Shown piece after piece: positions 15,101 to 28,700 of a stretch of 64,000 nt of DNA. The notes beneath the pieces are model-generated. The model was given only the letters and a program-made list of their open reading frames with translations. It made no database searches and was not told the DNA's origin. This DNA is from Rotaria socialis (Eukaryota > Rotifera > Eurotatoria > Philodinida > Philodinidae): contig CAJNYU010001875.1 of NCBI GenBank assembly GCA_905331475.1, forward strand, positions 62,001 through 126,000, in the 5' to 3' direction. The translations under genes and the position numbers were made by a program. The stretch's first letter is position 1; each line of letters begins with the position of its first letter.

Positions 15101-18100
15101 TCTATATCTCGGTAGTGTAATAATTTCCTTCAAATGTTTGAAGTTACTTTCGTATTTGAACTAGCCTTTTCGATGAGGGTCACGAATGCTCAGCTAATAA
15201 TGATAATAGCTCTTCTTGATAATGCAAAGAAACAAAAAATCCTTCTGTATTTTGAATCAAAAAATATCCAAATTTTGATACAGTTTTTAGCAGCGTACCT
15301 TCTGGTATTGTTTCTGGAATTTTATCGATAAAATCTTCTTTTTTTGGTTCATAATTTCGATCGTCAAGTATAGCTTGTTCCATTTCTATACAAAAGCAGA
15401 CTTAATAAATTAGTAAAAAAATATAAAAATTAGTCATTGAACCTTTTTCAGCCGCGTCATCTTCATCGTCAACTGGCTCGCCTGCTTCAACTTTTCTTTG
15501 TCGTTCAGCTAATCGTTCGTTTCGTTCTTGTTCAGCAATCATTTTCATTTCTTCCATTCGTCGCCTTCAAAAAACAAACAATTTAAAAATGTTTATCTAT
15601 GTAATTTAAATCATTTTTATTCTACTTTTGTTCTTCATCTTTAATTCGTCTTTCATTAGCTTCACGATCTTCACGTTCACGAATTTCTCTATCGATTTCA
15701 GTTCGATTTGCTTGATACCAGCGTTTTTGTAATGCTTCTAATTGTGCATGACTATCTTGTACAACAACAACATCATCTGGATGAATATTTTTTTCATTCA
15801 ATATTGCCCAAACTTCATTATCATATGGAAAATTAACAAATATCCAATTGCCAAATCTAGAATTCAAATAGAAAATGAATGCGAAGAACAAGTTCAAAAA
15901 TTATTTACAAAGGTCCATTGGGATTTTTCTCTCGTTGTTCTAGTTCAATATTTTGAATAGCTTTATGCATTAATTCAGCATAAACATCTGCTGGAATATT
16001 AACTGCTGCATTGCCGGCTTCTTCCATTGCTTGCTCGACAGCTTTTTTCACTTCAGGATGATCAGCTGTTACTTTTCCTACGGGTTCCACTTGTGTCGGA
16101 GCATCTTCAGGGCCTAAACCATGCAGATCTTCTTTAGGCACTCCAGTAGGCGGCACTGGTGAACGTCCAGTTGGTGGCGACCGGCCTGCTGGTGATGATG
16201 TTGATTCACCTGGTCTTGGTGAAGATGCTGATTCAGTTGGCGGTGGAGATGATGCTGATTCAGCTGGTGGTGGTGGTGATGATGAGGATTCAGCTGGCGG
16301 TGGTGGCGATGATGAGGATTCAGCTGGCGGTGGTGATGAACGTTCGGTTGCTGCTGGCGGTTGTTCTTCAGACTCTTCATCATCAGGAGTTTGAACTTTT
16401 TCTGCTGTTTCAAGACTGTTTGGATCGATCGCTGCTTCATTATCGTCCCTATTCAATGCGTCCTGTTCTTCATCTACTCTACCTTCTGCTTTCGATGATG
16501 ATGATTCTCGATTTAATCTTTCTAGAAAAGAACAAAATTGCTAAACTAATATCTGTGATTTTACTATGTGAAAAAAGAATACAACTACTATTGTTAATCG
16601 CAGAATTTCAGAGCACATGTCATTATCATTTTTGTACTTAATTTTTTTTTCTTTTTTTTTATAGATTCGAACAATATTTGTCATTGTGTATCTACAACGC
16701 CTGTTATACGCAGGGCAGGAAAGTGTTGTTTCGATGAAAGTCTTAGTACTCGGTATTCTAGTTCTATTTAAAACGAACAATCTACTTATCTAAAGATTTC
16801 ATGTGAGATACAGTGACCTCAACAGCAAACTAGAATAGGAAGTTCTGGGAATTTTGTCTACAAGAAAAACCTATACTCCAAAGTCAATCCCTATTATTAG
16901 GAGAAAAGCTTGTCGATATTCATCCGTCTACTTCAGCACTCTTTTTACTTAGTCTTGAAAAAATACATATGAAGATATCATTTTTTTCATCGAACCTGCA
17001 GCATCAGCATCAAGTTGTTGTTGTACTTTTTCGATTGTAGTTCGTTCGATTTCACTCTTTATATTTTCAATATATTGCTGACGAAGTTCATCCATTTTTG
17101 GTTTAGCATATGTTACCATATCAATAACCTTAAGAGCAACGAATAGATTGTTATCTTAATTGTTTATTATCAAACTTACTGTTGCATTATATTTTTTTGC
17201 AATTTCTTGTGCTAACTGTTCAACACCCGAAGCTCGAGGACCATAGAGAAACAGTTTACATGGTGCTCGAGGTTGCAATATATATCGTCGAGGATTTTTT
17301 TGAAATTCTTTTAATGATTCTTTACTTGAAAGAACGAATATTTTATCCATAAAACTAAATAAATCAAGTATTTTAAACTTTTTCTTCTCGCTCCTGTAGA
17401 TTCAAATCAATTAGCTTACTGCACAGCTAGATCTTGTCGACCAGGTACACGATTTCCTTGTTTCAAAGCAACTGGATCAAGACGTAACCATCGACTTCTT
17501 TGCCATTTATATTTATTTGATAGTACATTTGAACTAGTTAATGAATTCATCAGCTCTTCTGTTTCCATTTCATCAGCTGGCGCCGCTTCTTCAGCAGGCG
17601 CTGGATCGTTACGAATGGCTTTTTCACCTTCTTCTTCTTCGTTTTCTATAAAAAAAATAAAATAAAGAACAATATTCATCTCAAATGGGCCTTTCTTGTC
17701 CGTCTAAATGGAGATGCATACCCATTTCACCTGATTCATGTGAAATTTCTTCTTCGTCTATTTCAGGTGGAAAGAATCGTTGTACTAGTGCTGCTCGTCG
17801 GATTGCATATGCATTAAGACGTTCAAGTAATTGTTCAAATAAAATTGTCGGTGACATATTTCCATCGAGTTCAACTAAATACGATTGTGGTAAACTAGCC
17901 ATGTATTCTTCTAGCATTCGTAACAATTGATCTTTAAAAAATTGAATACTTTCGTCCACATCAGGTATCATATCTTCAGGTCGAGTTACTAATCGTTCGA
18001 CAATTTCGGTCGGAACCGGTGCGAAAAATTCATCCTAGAAGAAAGCAGCGTTTAATCATCTTTTGAGAGTTGTTTTCCTTCACTTATTTAATACATACAG

Positions 18101-19695
18101 TTACTTGATCGTCTTCTTCTCCTTCTTCCTCACCATTATCAGGATCTTCATCAATATCACTGACATCATCATCGTCGCCTGTTTGCTGTTTGCCAGTCTA
18201 AATTAGTGATTCTTTTTTATTCTTTCACTTTGAAATATATTGCAATACATGAAAACGCTCCCATCAATTTTTATTGATGAATTCTATATGACTTACTGTT
18301 TTTTGAACGGGTGCTGGCGCATATTGTTCTTTAATATACATAATACCAGTCATAGGATCAATTTTTTCTTCTTTTCGTCTATTGATTAAATCATTATCAG
18401 GTATACGAATATTAATAACATAATCAGGAGGTAATGGCCAATTTTTCATAGTATCTATTTGATCACGTAGTTTCATTGTATTTTCATCGATTAATGGAAA
18501 TCCGTCCAGAATATAGCCTATAAAAAATAAAATAACATTCGAACGAAATCATTTATTTTTCTACCAACCATGATGAGCTACTTCTGGCGAACGCATTTTA
18601 ATATCTAACATTCGCGCAATCATTTGATCAGGGACAGCTTCGCCATGTACAAGTAATTCACGTGCATGCATACCGATTTCAGTTTTTTGTTTCATATTTG
18701 ATGTAATAAGATCAGGAACTATCAAACACAAAGAACGCTATTGGAACGAATATTGAAACAGCCGAAAAATAATCTTACGATTGATAAGTTCAGCATGCCA
18801 ATCGTCAGCTAATTTTCTTGCTAAGGCTGTTTTACCGACGCCAGGTTTACCAACAAGAAGAAAACATGTTGGTTTAGCTTCAAGATATTTTTTATCGGCC
18901 TAAATTTCAATCAGTCATATTAATGCATATCGATTTTGCTTCTTCATACATTTTAAATTTTCAAGAGTTTGAGAGTGACTATTTTTCGGTTTCTATCATT
19001 ACTATCAAATATTCTCTAAGCAACTCAATAGTTTTACAATTTGCAATGAATGATATACTAATCTTTGGATAGGTTTCCATAAAGATCATAGGTCAATAAT
19101 CAAATTTTATTTCTTATCGAAAAAAATGAATTTGTACTAAAAACAGTTTTTTTTTTACAATTCGAATTAATTATGTTTCATATTCGAAAAAGATGATTAA
19201 ATTAGTCATAGCAATTTTTTCGATCGCGTATCATTTCGCTAATTGAACTAGTCAATAAAGAAGTGACGAGCCTCGAAATATGTACATCAAAATTAATCTT
19301 GGTAATTGGCTGAAAATTTTAACGCAAAACTCTATTTCTTATCGATCATTCTAGATCCATAACTAAATGGTATTATTATATAAGAATCGAGATCGATTAT
19401 CTCATTCTGATAAAAAAAAGACTTACTTCTTCCACATCATAAGAATCAACGTCAAACAGTTGGGTCAGCTCAATTTTGTCTGCACTGTCAGCTTTTAATT
19501 TTGACACATTCTATAATAAAAGCAGAAAGAAGAAAACAAGCAAGATTTCAATTGAAGAGGTTTCTTTCGTTATCTATTTACATTAATTTCAGATTTCGGC
19601 GGATCACCATATTGAAACGAAGAATCTTGACGATTAGAGTAATTCTTTAAACTAGCACGGGGGTCAGCGATGGCCGATTCTTGTTGCTCGATCAT
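9199..19695 (-). CDS. AK9: Adenylate kinase 9 (multi-domain nucleotide kinase)
   Basis: Long gene of roughly 30 exons and about 2,000 residues; human AK9 has about 1,900. It phosphorylates (d)NMPs with NTPs and is linked to cilia in animals. The start at 19695 opens MIEQQESAIADP; exons 19582-19695 and 19427-19510 join in phase. AK-like modules in order: P-loop GKPGVGKT near 18830-18860 with lid-side GYILDGFPL; a degenerate loop GPRASGVEQ near 17225-17255 that lacks the Lys; GPEGVGKS near 13641-13675 with GIVLEGFPS; GPPKSGKTT near 11533-11580 with FILDGFPL. Acidic and Lys/Arg-rich coiled linkers separate them, one with a Pro/Ser repeat. The C-terminus (LGYLEQTVATAI, KPKFPFLSVQASAL, YMAYHLKAYN) is the AK9-specific tail. 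Long introns lie at about 11147-11533, 12222-12775, 16524-16996 and 18903-19426. Other exon edges are approximate. Confidence 0.92.
16185..16345 (-). repeat. Pro/Ser-rich coding minisatellite in AK9
   Basis: Imperfect 24-30 bp units encode PPPPAESSSS-like blocks (about six) within one AK9 exon. The long open frames seen on both strands here are a by-product of the repeat, not extra genes. Confidence 0.8.
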
Positions 19696-20133
19696 CACTA
19701 TCAATAAGGCACTTCACTAAAATGAAATAAATTAAAAGCCAAACATCAGTTGCCATCTGCTGTGTTGGTTGCTTAGACACAACCTTCACTTTCCGATAGA
19801 TGTCGCTTTAACCGTACGAGAAAGAAAAAAAAATCAAATACGAAAAAAACTTAACTTATTTGTAATAAAATCATTGTTTTTCTTTTATTTAATTTATTTT
19901 AGAATAAAATATTCGAAAAAAATTCTTCAGTCAAAATTCCATAAAGCGTTCTTTGTCATTTGATTATGGCTATTTAATCAACAACAACAACAATAAATAG
20001 TATTGAAAAAAAGGAAAAAAATAGAATCATATTCAAAATGTTTTTTTATTCAATTGTTTTGTTTTATTTGTTTGTATATGTTCATTAAGTCTAATCAAAG
20101 TTCGTTTCTCGAACTGAATCTATTCATTCTAAA
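19696..20133. promoter_or_regulatory. Divergent promoter region AK9 / MBD5/6-like
   Basis: 438 bp between two head-to-head starts, very AT-rich with A and T runs. It must hold both promoters. No TATA, Inr or other factor site is distinctive enough to name. Confidence 0.5.
19717..19718 (-). promoter_or_regulatory. Acceptor-like AG before AK9 start
   Basis: On the minus strand a TTCATTTTAG lies 22 bases before the ATG. It is compatible with a spliced-leader acceptor. Confidence 0.3.
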
Positions 20134-20640
20134 ATGACAACAACTGAAAGTTATCATTCAACATTTACAAATTCATTAATTGATAATTCAATTTCATTAA
20201 TCAAAGATGAAGACCCGTCATTACTTGTTGCCAATGTAACAATCGATGAATTAGTTGAATCATGTTGTAATGAAGTATTACCGCCTTCTTCATCTAGTCA
20301 ATTAAATAGCAGTAGTGTTTCCCCAACACATCTTGTTCGATTTGTTCATTCACAATCGTCGTTTGTCAGTCAGATAGATGATCCTAATATTCAACCAACA
20401 CCTTCAAATATCACAATTTCTAGTCATGAAATGCCACCTATGAAACAAACGCCATTTATAAATGTTACCCGTTTACCATCGCCATTTTCAACAATTAAAC
20501 CTAAGACAATTATTGAATCAACAAATTCAATGTATAACACAACTAATTTAAGTAACATAACTGCTAATAATATTAGTGTCAATAATTATAATGTTAATAT
20601 TCATACAACCAATGTTCAACAGCCAACACAACCAATAGTC

Positions 20641-20675
<35 letters not shown>

Positions 20676-23600
20676 TCATACGAAAAAAAATTGTAATCCT
20701 TTAGATGAAAAACAAACAACTGAAATAGTCACACAAATTTTAAAAAATATTAAAGAAGTTGATAATAATAACGAACAAACAACAACAAATTACAACATCC
20801 ATATTGATTCATTTAATTTTTCATCATCAAACGAACAACAAACAATTTTAAATAAAAAATCACGAATTAGAAAAGAAGCAAAAGCATTAACAAAAATTAT
20901 TGTTAAAGACGATATGACACCTGTCATGTCACCGAATTTCTCACGAAATAAAAAATTAGTCAAAAATACATCAAATTCAATGGATAATATTCAAACATCA
21001 ACAGAATATATTCCAGTACCATATGGGTGGCAAAGAAGAATATTAGCTTCAGATCTTGTTGTTTATATAAGGTAAGGATATCGATAATCGTTACCTTGAG
21101 AATGGCGGATCGTATGTGTTTCTACTCCTATATTTCGAGTACGACATACTTGAGAAACATATCTAGAGCGAAAACAGTTCTATGTCGAGTACGTGAAATA
21201 GAAATCATTCATGCACGATATTCTTTTGTTCTTCGATTAATTCACAAGAGAGTATAATATATTTCTCTTTTCACTGTGTGCTTATTTAGTCCAACTAACA
21301 TACTACTTGATTCATTGGATGCGATACGTCAATATATTGAATCACCAACATCATGCAAATGTGGTCTTCAATGTCCATTGATTATTGAAAAGGTTGGTTT
21401 CGATATATCGAATTGAGAATGTCTTTATTTTGTATTAAAAATTTCATTGTAATTTTAGGTATTCAATTTTGATCCAAGTAAAAAATCGAAATCTTGGGAA
21501 GTAGTACAAGTTCTCGAAGGAACACATTGCCGACAAAAATCAAATATTTTAGAAATGGCTACGTTAACAAACTGTATTGATTCATTTAGTGAAACCGAAC
21601 AAAAAGCAGGTTGGATTAAGATTGCTTTTTTTGTCTTGTTTTTTAAAATCAGTTTTTATCATAGCTAAACGTCGGAAGCGTGTACATAACGAAACAACAA
21701 ATGGAAATGTTTTTGTATGTGCTTCAAATATAATGGGAAATAGTAATAATGAATCAGTTGTTTTTGTTAATAATACTGAACACATATCAGGTACAGATCG
21801 ATTTATTTATTCTGTGGTTTTTAGTCTAGTTTTTTAAAATTTTGTTTTCAGAAAGTGGTCAATCGATGACATGGACTCCTGTAAAACAAACGAATATAAC
21901 TCCATCATCGAAACGGCCACGTGGTCGCCCACGTAAAACTGCAGCTACATCGCCTATCGTAACTCAATTAGCGTCTAAACCAGCCAATGATCTCTATCAA
22001 ACTCAACCTGTTCCATCATCCATTCTTTCTCCACCAGCATCCGTCTCATCAATGTCACAAACAAATTTCGTTCATAGAAATTCAACATCGCCACATCATC
22101 AAAATGCTAATATGCGTCATATAAATGATAATATATTAACTCCTCCGATTTTATCAACGGCAGCAACGGACACAAATGTTATTTCTCGTGTTCCGTCGAT
22201 ATTCGATCAAGTGAAAACAACAACAAATGAATCATCATTTGCAGTTCTATCGGGTGTGCAAAATGTTTTATTATCACCAAATCGCGATTCAAATAATAAT
22301 GAGAAACGTGTGCATGTTGAATCGAATTCGTCGGTTTTATCAACAACAGGAAAGCATGTACGTAAAATCTTCGTCTTTTGTTTATTTAAAATTGAAGATA
22401 AAACAAGGCATTGTTCATTGAGATTAAAAGAGATTTTCTATAAAGCTGTTTGTTTCCTCAAAAAAATTAGATTAATTTTAATCTAGACGAGGAATTGAAT
22501 CAATAACTGATTTCTTTTTCACAAGAAACAAAGTAATTGTGCATCAAAACAATTAATGAGCATTAGAAGTTAATGGGTTTATCACTTTATAATCATCGTT
22601 CCGAGTCATTTTTTGGATATATTGATGAAATTTTTTTCAGGATTACATGTAAATCTAAATATTTTCTTCCTCAATTCAAGTAAAGTGATACAAGAAAAGC
22701 ATGAAATTTTGTTCTGAATTTTCGGAGAGCATAGAGTACTTCATGTTGGTGCGCATAGTCGTGACATACGAGATTTCTAGGTTGAAAGAAGATATAATTA
22801 AACATCTGATTCTAAGTCTGAAGAGTTATTTTCGATGTGTTACGTTAATGACAGACCGTCAACCTTTGAAATAAAACGGGATAAACATAAACATAATTTA
22901 TATTTAATATGATGCTTTTAGGTCACATTAAATGTCAATGCTTTAAAACCAGATTTTGTTCGTTCAACATCTACTGCCATGAAATCGTGCGTATCATCGT
23001 CATCGTCATCAGCATCAAATCAAATCGATGTTATCTCGTTAATGGGCACGACAAATCAAAATTCAATGAGCCTGTCAAAAACATCGAATGTTGTTTCGGT
23101 ATCATCAAACAATCATGATGATTTCTTATCAATAAAGTCTTCAAACGAACAAGTGAATGACTCATCACAACCATTAATGATCGATTTTAATGACCCATCA
23201 ACAACAAATTTTCTTTTATCAGCTCTTGCATCGGGTGCATCGTCTGATTCAAATGCAATTGTTAATCATCTTTTTCAAAAAGCTCAAACACAACAACAAC
23301 GATCGAATACATCGTCACCGCCAACAGCAACAACAACAATATCGAATTCAATAAATCATCCGACAATATCGATTCGAAAAAATCTACCAATTATTTCAAC
23401 GGGATTAAAAAATTGTACAGAAACAACGAATTTATTACCATCGACAACATCGATACGTCCATCCGTTGTACTTCATGTACCATCAAACAATGATTATAAT
23501 CAACAAACACAATCACAACAAATTATTTTGAATCACAATGAAGATAAAAAACATCAACATCAACAAATATTTTTCATTAATAATAAACCATATATTATTC

Positions 23601-24093
23601 AACAGAAAATAACTCATGATCAATCATCACAACAACGATTGATTCTTACACCATCAATTCAACAATCAAATGGTTCGTACCGAATTTACGTATCTAGGGA
23701 AATTCTCTTGACGTGAATTGGATTGAAACTTAGTCGATAGCTGTTGAGTTTCGAGTAAATAGGAGTCGCCTAAAAAGATATTTTCCTCTTGATGTATGAA
23801 GTATTCAAAATAATATCACAAGCTCGAATTCTTTTACTTCAACGTGTGCATAGATAACTTGAAGAAAAGTACAATATATGGAGACGTTAATCATTATAGA
23901 CTTCTAGTAAGAGTACTCTCGATGAATTTACTCGGTTATTTTTTGAGACTCTCATTACTATTTTATCGAAAATAAAATAAATATATATGTGTGTTGATTT
24001 TACTCTTTTCTAGAAATATCTCATTCCAATCGAAATGTTGCAACTATCATGAATAATAACAATACTACCACTACTACTACTACTACTACTCAC

Positions 24094-24136
<43 letters not shown>

Positions 24137-24798
24137 GCAATTCAACGAATAATAGTAATACATGCGCTCAATCAACACTTGATGACGGTGGTCATTGCCT
24201 ATTATTGAATGGACCTGTCGAACCTAAAACTCTCCGTACACTACTAAAAGGTTTGAATTCATCATCATTTTCTGGTGTTGACAATCTTATTGATACGATA
24301 AATCGTTTCGAACATACAACACCGATTATCGAACAAAATGATAATCTATTAATAAAATCAATTCGAGCAACAAAAGCCACTCCAACAAAACGGACAGCAG
24401 CAAATCCAGATAAACCGCCACCAAAACGTCGAGCAGCTAAAAAACTCAAACAAGACGAACCACTAACTCCTCTTCTCCCACAACACCAACAGCCAATTCA
24501 AATATCGATGCCATTACCGTCTCAACCAATTATCGTTGAACAACAACATCAATGGCAAACAGATTTTAACACATTTGATTTCTCAACGTCATGGGGAAGT
24601 GATACGAATCTTAATTCACTTTTACTTAATAACGATTTCGACACAGCTGCTTCATTCGATGATGTTAGTTTTGGCGATTTTGAACCGTATATGAATGGCA
24701 ATAATAATATTGGTTGTAATGATTTAGCGTTACCTTCGTTATTTGTTAAACCATTGCCACCGGATGGTTTACCCAATGTCGATCATTTATTACCATAG
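20134..24798 (+). CDS. MBD5/MBD6-like methyl-CpG-binding-domain protein
   Basis: Exons 20134-21071, 21290-21392, 21459-21609, 21665-21790, 21852-22357, 22922-23672 and 24014-24798 join in phase to about 1,119 residues. The MBD spans exons 1-3: VPYGWQRRI, SPTNILLDSL, then CKCGLQCPLI and KVFNFDPSK. The Cys pair and FNFDP block mark the MBD5/6 (fly Sba) branch rather than MBD1-4/MeCP2. A basic AT-hook (KRPRGRPRK) follows near residue 450. The rest is low-complexity Ser/Thr/Asn/Gln-rich, with a basic cluster (PPKRRAAKKLKQ) and an acidic aromatic C-terminus. In mammals MBD5 and MBD6 attach to the PR-DUB (BAP1-ASXL) H2A deubiquitinase. The donor at 23672 is the least certain join. Asn/Thr runs come from AAT/ACT microsatellites. 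Confidence 0.88.
20641..20673 (+). repeat. (AAT)n coding microsatellite, poly-Asn
   Basis: Eleven AAT units in exon 1 of the MBD5/6-like gene encode an Asn run. Confidence 0.9.
24058..24136 (+). repeat. ACT/AAT coding microsatellites, poly-Thr and poly-Asn
   Basis: Runs of ACT (Thr) then AAT (Asn) near the start of the last MBD5/6-like exon. Likely length-polymorphic. Confidence 0.9.
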
Positions 24799-25711
24799 AA
24801 AATAAGAACAAATTTTCGTTTATTTTTTTCGTTTTATTGCATATTGTGATATTAGTATCTATCGTCGTAAACTAACGGACATATAAATTCTCATTTTTAA
24901 TTTTATTCGTCATCTCAGGATGTCTTTAGTTTATATGTATAAAACGATGTGCGATTTTCTTTTCTTTTCTGTAGTTATGTAGCTAAAAGTTTAACAAAAA
25001 AGTTACCTGTCGATTCGAAAATATTTGTATGTGCGTGTGTAAGGAATTCATTTCAATCCTAACGTTATTGCTGCTTTTCTTTTCTTGGCTCTAGTCTCTC
25101 TTGCCTTCTTTATTTATATATTTTTTGCTGTTGTCTTGTACAGTGTTTTTCTTGCCTTTTCTTGTCTGTTTCGTTTTGCTCTCTTTGCAATATCATGCAC
25201 ATCGAATATATACATAAATATCGATTTGTGCCTTCGTCTCCACTAGAATGATATTTTCTGTATCGAATTTGTATAATGCTCATTTATTAATTGTTTCGTG
25301 TGCCGTGTTGTTAAATTTTTGTTTTTCTCTCTTTCAATATGCGATGATCTGGTTTTTTGTTTTGTTTTCTATTTACACAGACAAATGATTGACTCATTTT
25401 TGATTTGTGTGTATTTCAATTTAAAAAAAAATGAATTGACTTTTGAAAATTTGTTTTTGAAGGCGTTCTTGATTAGTTTCCTTTTTTGTTTTTGCTTTTC
25501 TACAGTCGTTTTGGATTAGACTACGACACAAAAAAATTAGAGAATCTTTTTTGTTTGAAAACAAAGAAAAATTGATGTTGTTGTTGTTGTTGTTTGTTTG
25601 TTTGTTTATCTTTGAGAATTTTATTCGAAATGATTCTTGTAAGATATGTGTTGAGAAAGAAGATTTTATCTTGATTTATTTGCATTTTTATTTTATCGTT
25701 TATAATTCTAG
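24799..25711. other. Intergenic, MBD5/6-like to SOCS-box gene
   Basis: 913 bp, T-rich on the + strand, with a GTT then GTTT run at about 25574-25608. Probably the 3'UTR of the first gene and 5'UTR/promoter of the next. No gene or TE seen. Confidence 0.5.
25710..25711 (+). promoter_or_regulatory. Acceptor-like AG abutting the SOCS-box gene start
   Basis: TATAATTCTAG is followed directly by ATGGG. The same TTCTAG motif recurs before several other starts in the window. Confidence 0.4.
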
Positions 25712-28700
25712 ATGGGTAACGGAATAACAGTCAATAAAAAACAATTGCCCGGTGTACCCCAACCACCCGGTGCCCGAAAGATTGTTGTTATTCCATATCA
25801 AAATTGGATTTCTCATGATGCACGTCGTTTTGGTCATTTTAATCAATTTAGTACCGATCCTAGTTGTGAAGTATCTTCCAATAATAATACTAATGCAATG
25901 TCATCTGCTCTCCCATCGGTATCATCAAATTCATTTTCTTCTCCGTCGTCGTTTGTCTCAAATTCATTATCATTAACAAATGACTTTATTGTTCAAACAA
26001 AAACGCAATTTTCATCAACATCCGTTCCTTCATCATTAACATTTTCGAATAATAAATCAAATATACGCAATAATAATAATAATAGTAATAGTAATAATCC
26101 ATCAGCATCGACATTAGTCGGTTCATCAATGACCTTATCAAATTCATCATCCACAGTAGCATGCTCATCAACTGTCCCATCGAATGATCTTGATTCACGT
26201 CGTTTGCATCCGAAACCAATTTATTATGTAAATGGACGATTTTTTAAAAGTTTAACACGTCTTGGCGATGCGCAATTTATATTAAGTGAATACGGCGAAG
26301 ATGATATTATATTAACTGTACCATCGAATATCGAACGTTATCGGACAAATGATAATGCTGTGCGCGATCGTATACATCGTTTAAATCGTGTTATTGGTTG
26401 CTGTGACGAATTTATGGTCTTTCAATTATGGAAAGGAAATAATGAAGTAAGTTTCTGTTTTTTAAATAACATCTTTGATTTTTTTTCAAATCTAATGAAT
26501 AAACTACTTAGGTGGAAATATTTCTATTTGATCGACCTGTACCCACCGAATCATCAAAACCGAAATCATGTAAAAAATGTACATGTTTTCGTCGGCAATC
26601 ACGACAACCAAAATCAACACTAATTTCACAAGAAGAAGAACAACAACAACAACAACAACCGAGCCCAAAATCATTACCATCTTCATTGATCATTGAATCA
26701 ACAACACGTACAAATCGACACAGCTCATTGATGCAACAAGCTGCATTAAGCGCCTATGATACTGGCGAAACGCAACGTTCACCAATAAAATCATGTTCAT
26801 TATTAAATAATACGGAAAATCGTTTAGATATGCAAAATGATGCATATGAATTTGTTGACAATGCAAAAAAAGCATCGTATCTAATTGGCTCAGCTCGATG
26901 TGCGTTGGTAACGACGTCAGCTGTTGCTGTTGTTGCCACTAATAGTACTGCTATTGCTAATACTAACAGTAATGCTATGACATCGACTACGTCGAAAACC
27001 CGATTTGGGAAATCGGCGAGTCGGTGAGTAATTTGCTTTATTCAATTTCGTGATATGGATTCATTTAACTCTCTACTCTGCATTTCCTATTGGCAGAAAT
27101 AGCTAAGTTGAATCGTGTACACAGAGTTTATGCATGCAACTCTTAAATATCAAATTTTGATTGCTATGATCAACGTTCAAAGCAATTCTAATATTCCGCC
27201 TATAAGATACACCTAATACACTTACAACAAATAGCCACTTATAACGAGCATTATAAAAGGAATTCAGTTTCGCTATAAACTCAAATTTTAGAGTAGCTTT
27301 CGAGTTCCCGAGATGCAAACTCTTCTTTAATTTTTACCACAATTTTCTAACTATATTCTCTGCTAATATTTAAATGCTACGTAAAATAAATCTTTGTTCT
27401 GCTAATTATTAAAAAAAATGATTTATTTAGTTCAACTATGGCAAATGCACGTTCGTACTCGATTTCAAATGCCAATGACTTGGCTAACAATAAAAACCAA
27501 CAGAATCATTTCCTCGATGATTCTAAGCATCGTTCAACACCTTATTTGTCTTCATTGAAATCTTCATCATGCACTTGTATGAATGATAGTGATTCGATTT
27601 TATTACCAGCATCATCTGCACCCACATTTTCTCTATCATCATCATCGTCGACATGGAATAGTCGTATTGTTCGAAAACTGAATTCAGTTGCGCATCGCTT
27701 TAATGCGCGTTCATATACGTGTTTGATATCACCGGATCGAACTAAACTATTAATAACACCGGATTATGAAGATAAACATTCATATAGCCATCAAACTCAT
27801 GAAGTTACTGTTATTTTTGATATAAAAACCTATGTGATACTTCGCATAACACCAGCTCGTAAGTTTTCAAGAGAAAATAGATTAAAAAAGAAACATTTTG
27901 TTTTTCTATTTACTAACTATTTAGGTTATGATCAACGATTTTCATTTGATCCTCGTTATGGTCATTCACGTTTAGCAGAATTTGATACAGTCCGCGGTCA
28001 AATAACCGATATTAAAAAAGATCGTGTTCTGGTGTGTTCAAATCATACATTAAAAACAAAAGTTTACCGCGTTGAATATACAAATGATGGTCATCTTATT
28101 ATTGTTTTATGCACACGTAAGAAAGTTTTCAATTAGATCATATCTAGTTGCTCGATAGAAACTTACTATTAGAGAGATAAAACAATGCTATATGGAACTG
28201 TAGAGAAAAAAGACAATCTCTTACAGGAAGAATCAATCGCTTTCCTACCAAAAAAAGATTCGAATTTTTACTTAAACCATAAGTAGATGCACTCAGTAGG
28301 CACTAGAGATGTGCAAAACCAACTCTGATATCAATACTAAATAAAGTGATCTCACTGAGAGGAAAAAACAAGACACCCGTGCTCCGGAATACAGTAAAGG
28401 AGATCTGAATTACAGTTGTAGTAAAGAAATGCAGAATACGAGCATTGAAGAAGCATGTTAACTGGAAGATGGAGACATTCTGTAATATTTTTCTCCAAAT
28501 ACGACCAGACAATAGAATAGCTAGAATCACAGAGAACGGGACCGAAAAAAATACATTGCCGTGCATCTCTAGTAGGAACAGATTAGTTCGTATCTAATTA
28601 TCGGCAGGCTGACTCGAAACGATCTTCAAGTAGATCGGACAATTTCGAAATCTAATGTGTCAGTTCTATGCGCTATCCTAAACAAATCTTCATGCTGCTT

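Noticed and set aside
16114-16641. Long open frames on both strands over the AK9 Pro/Ser region (His/Gln-rich and Leu/Val-rich)
   Set aside because: They are frame-shifted readings of the same GGTGGT/CCACCA-like coding repeat; the AK9 frame is the one continuous with flanking exons.
24192-24776. Antisense open frames in the last MBD5/6-like exon
   Set aside because: Shadows of a low-complexity coding exon; no independent support.
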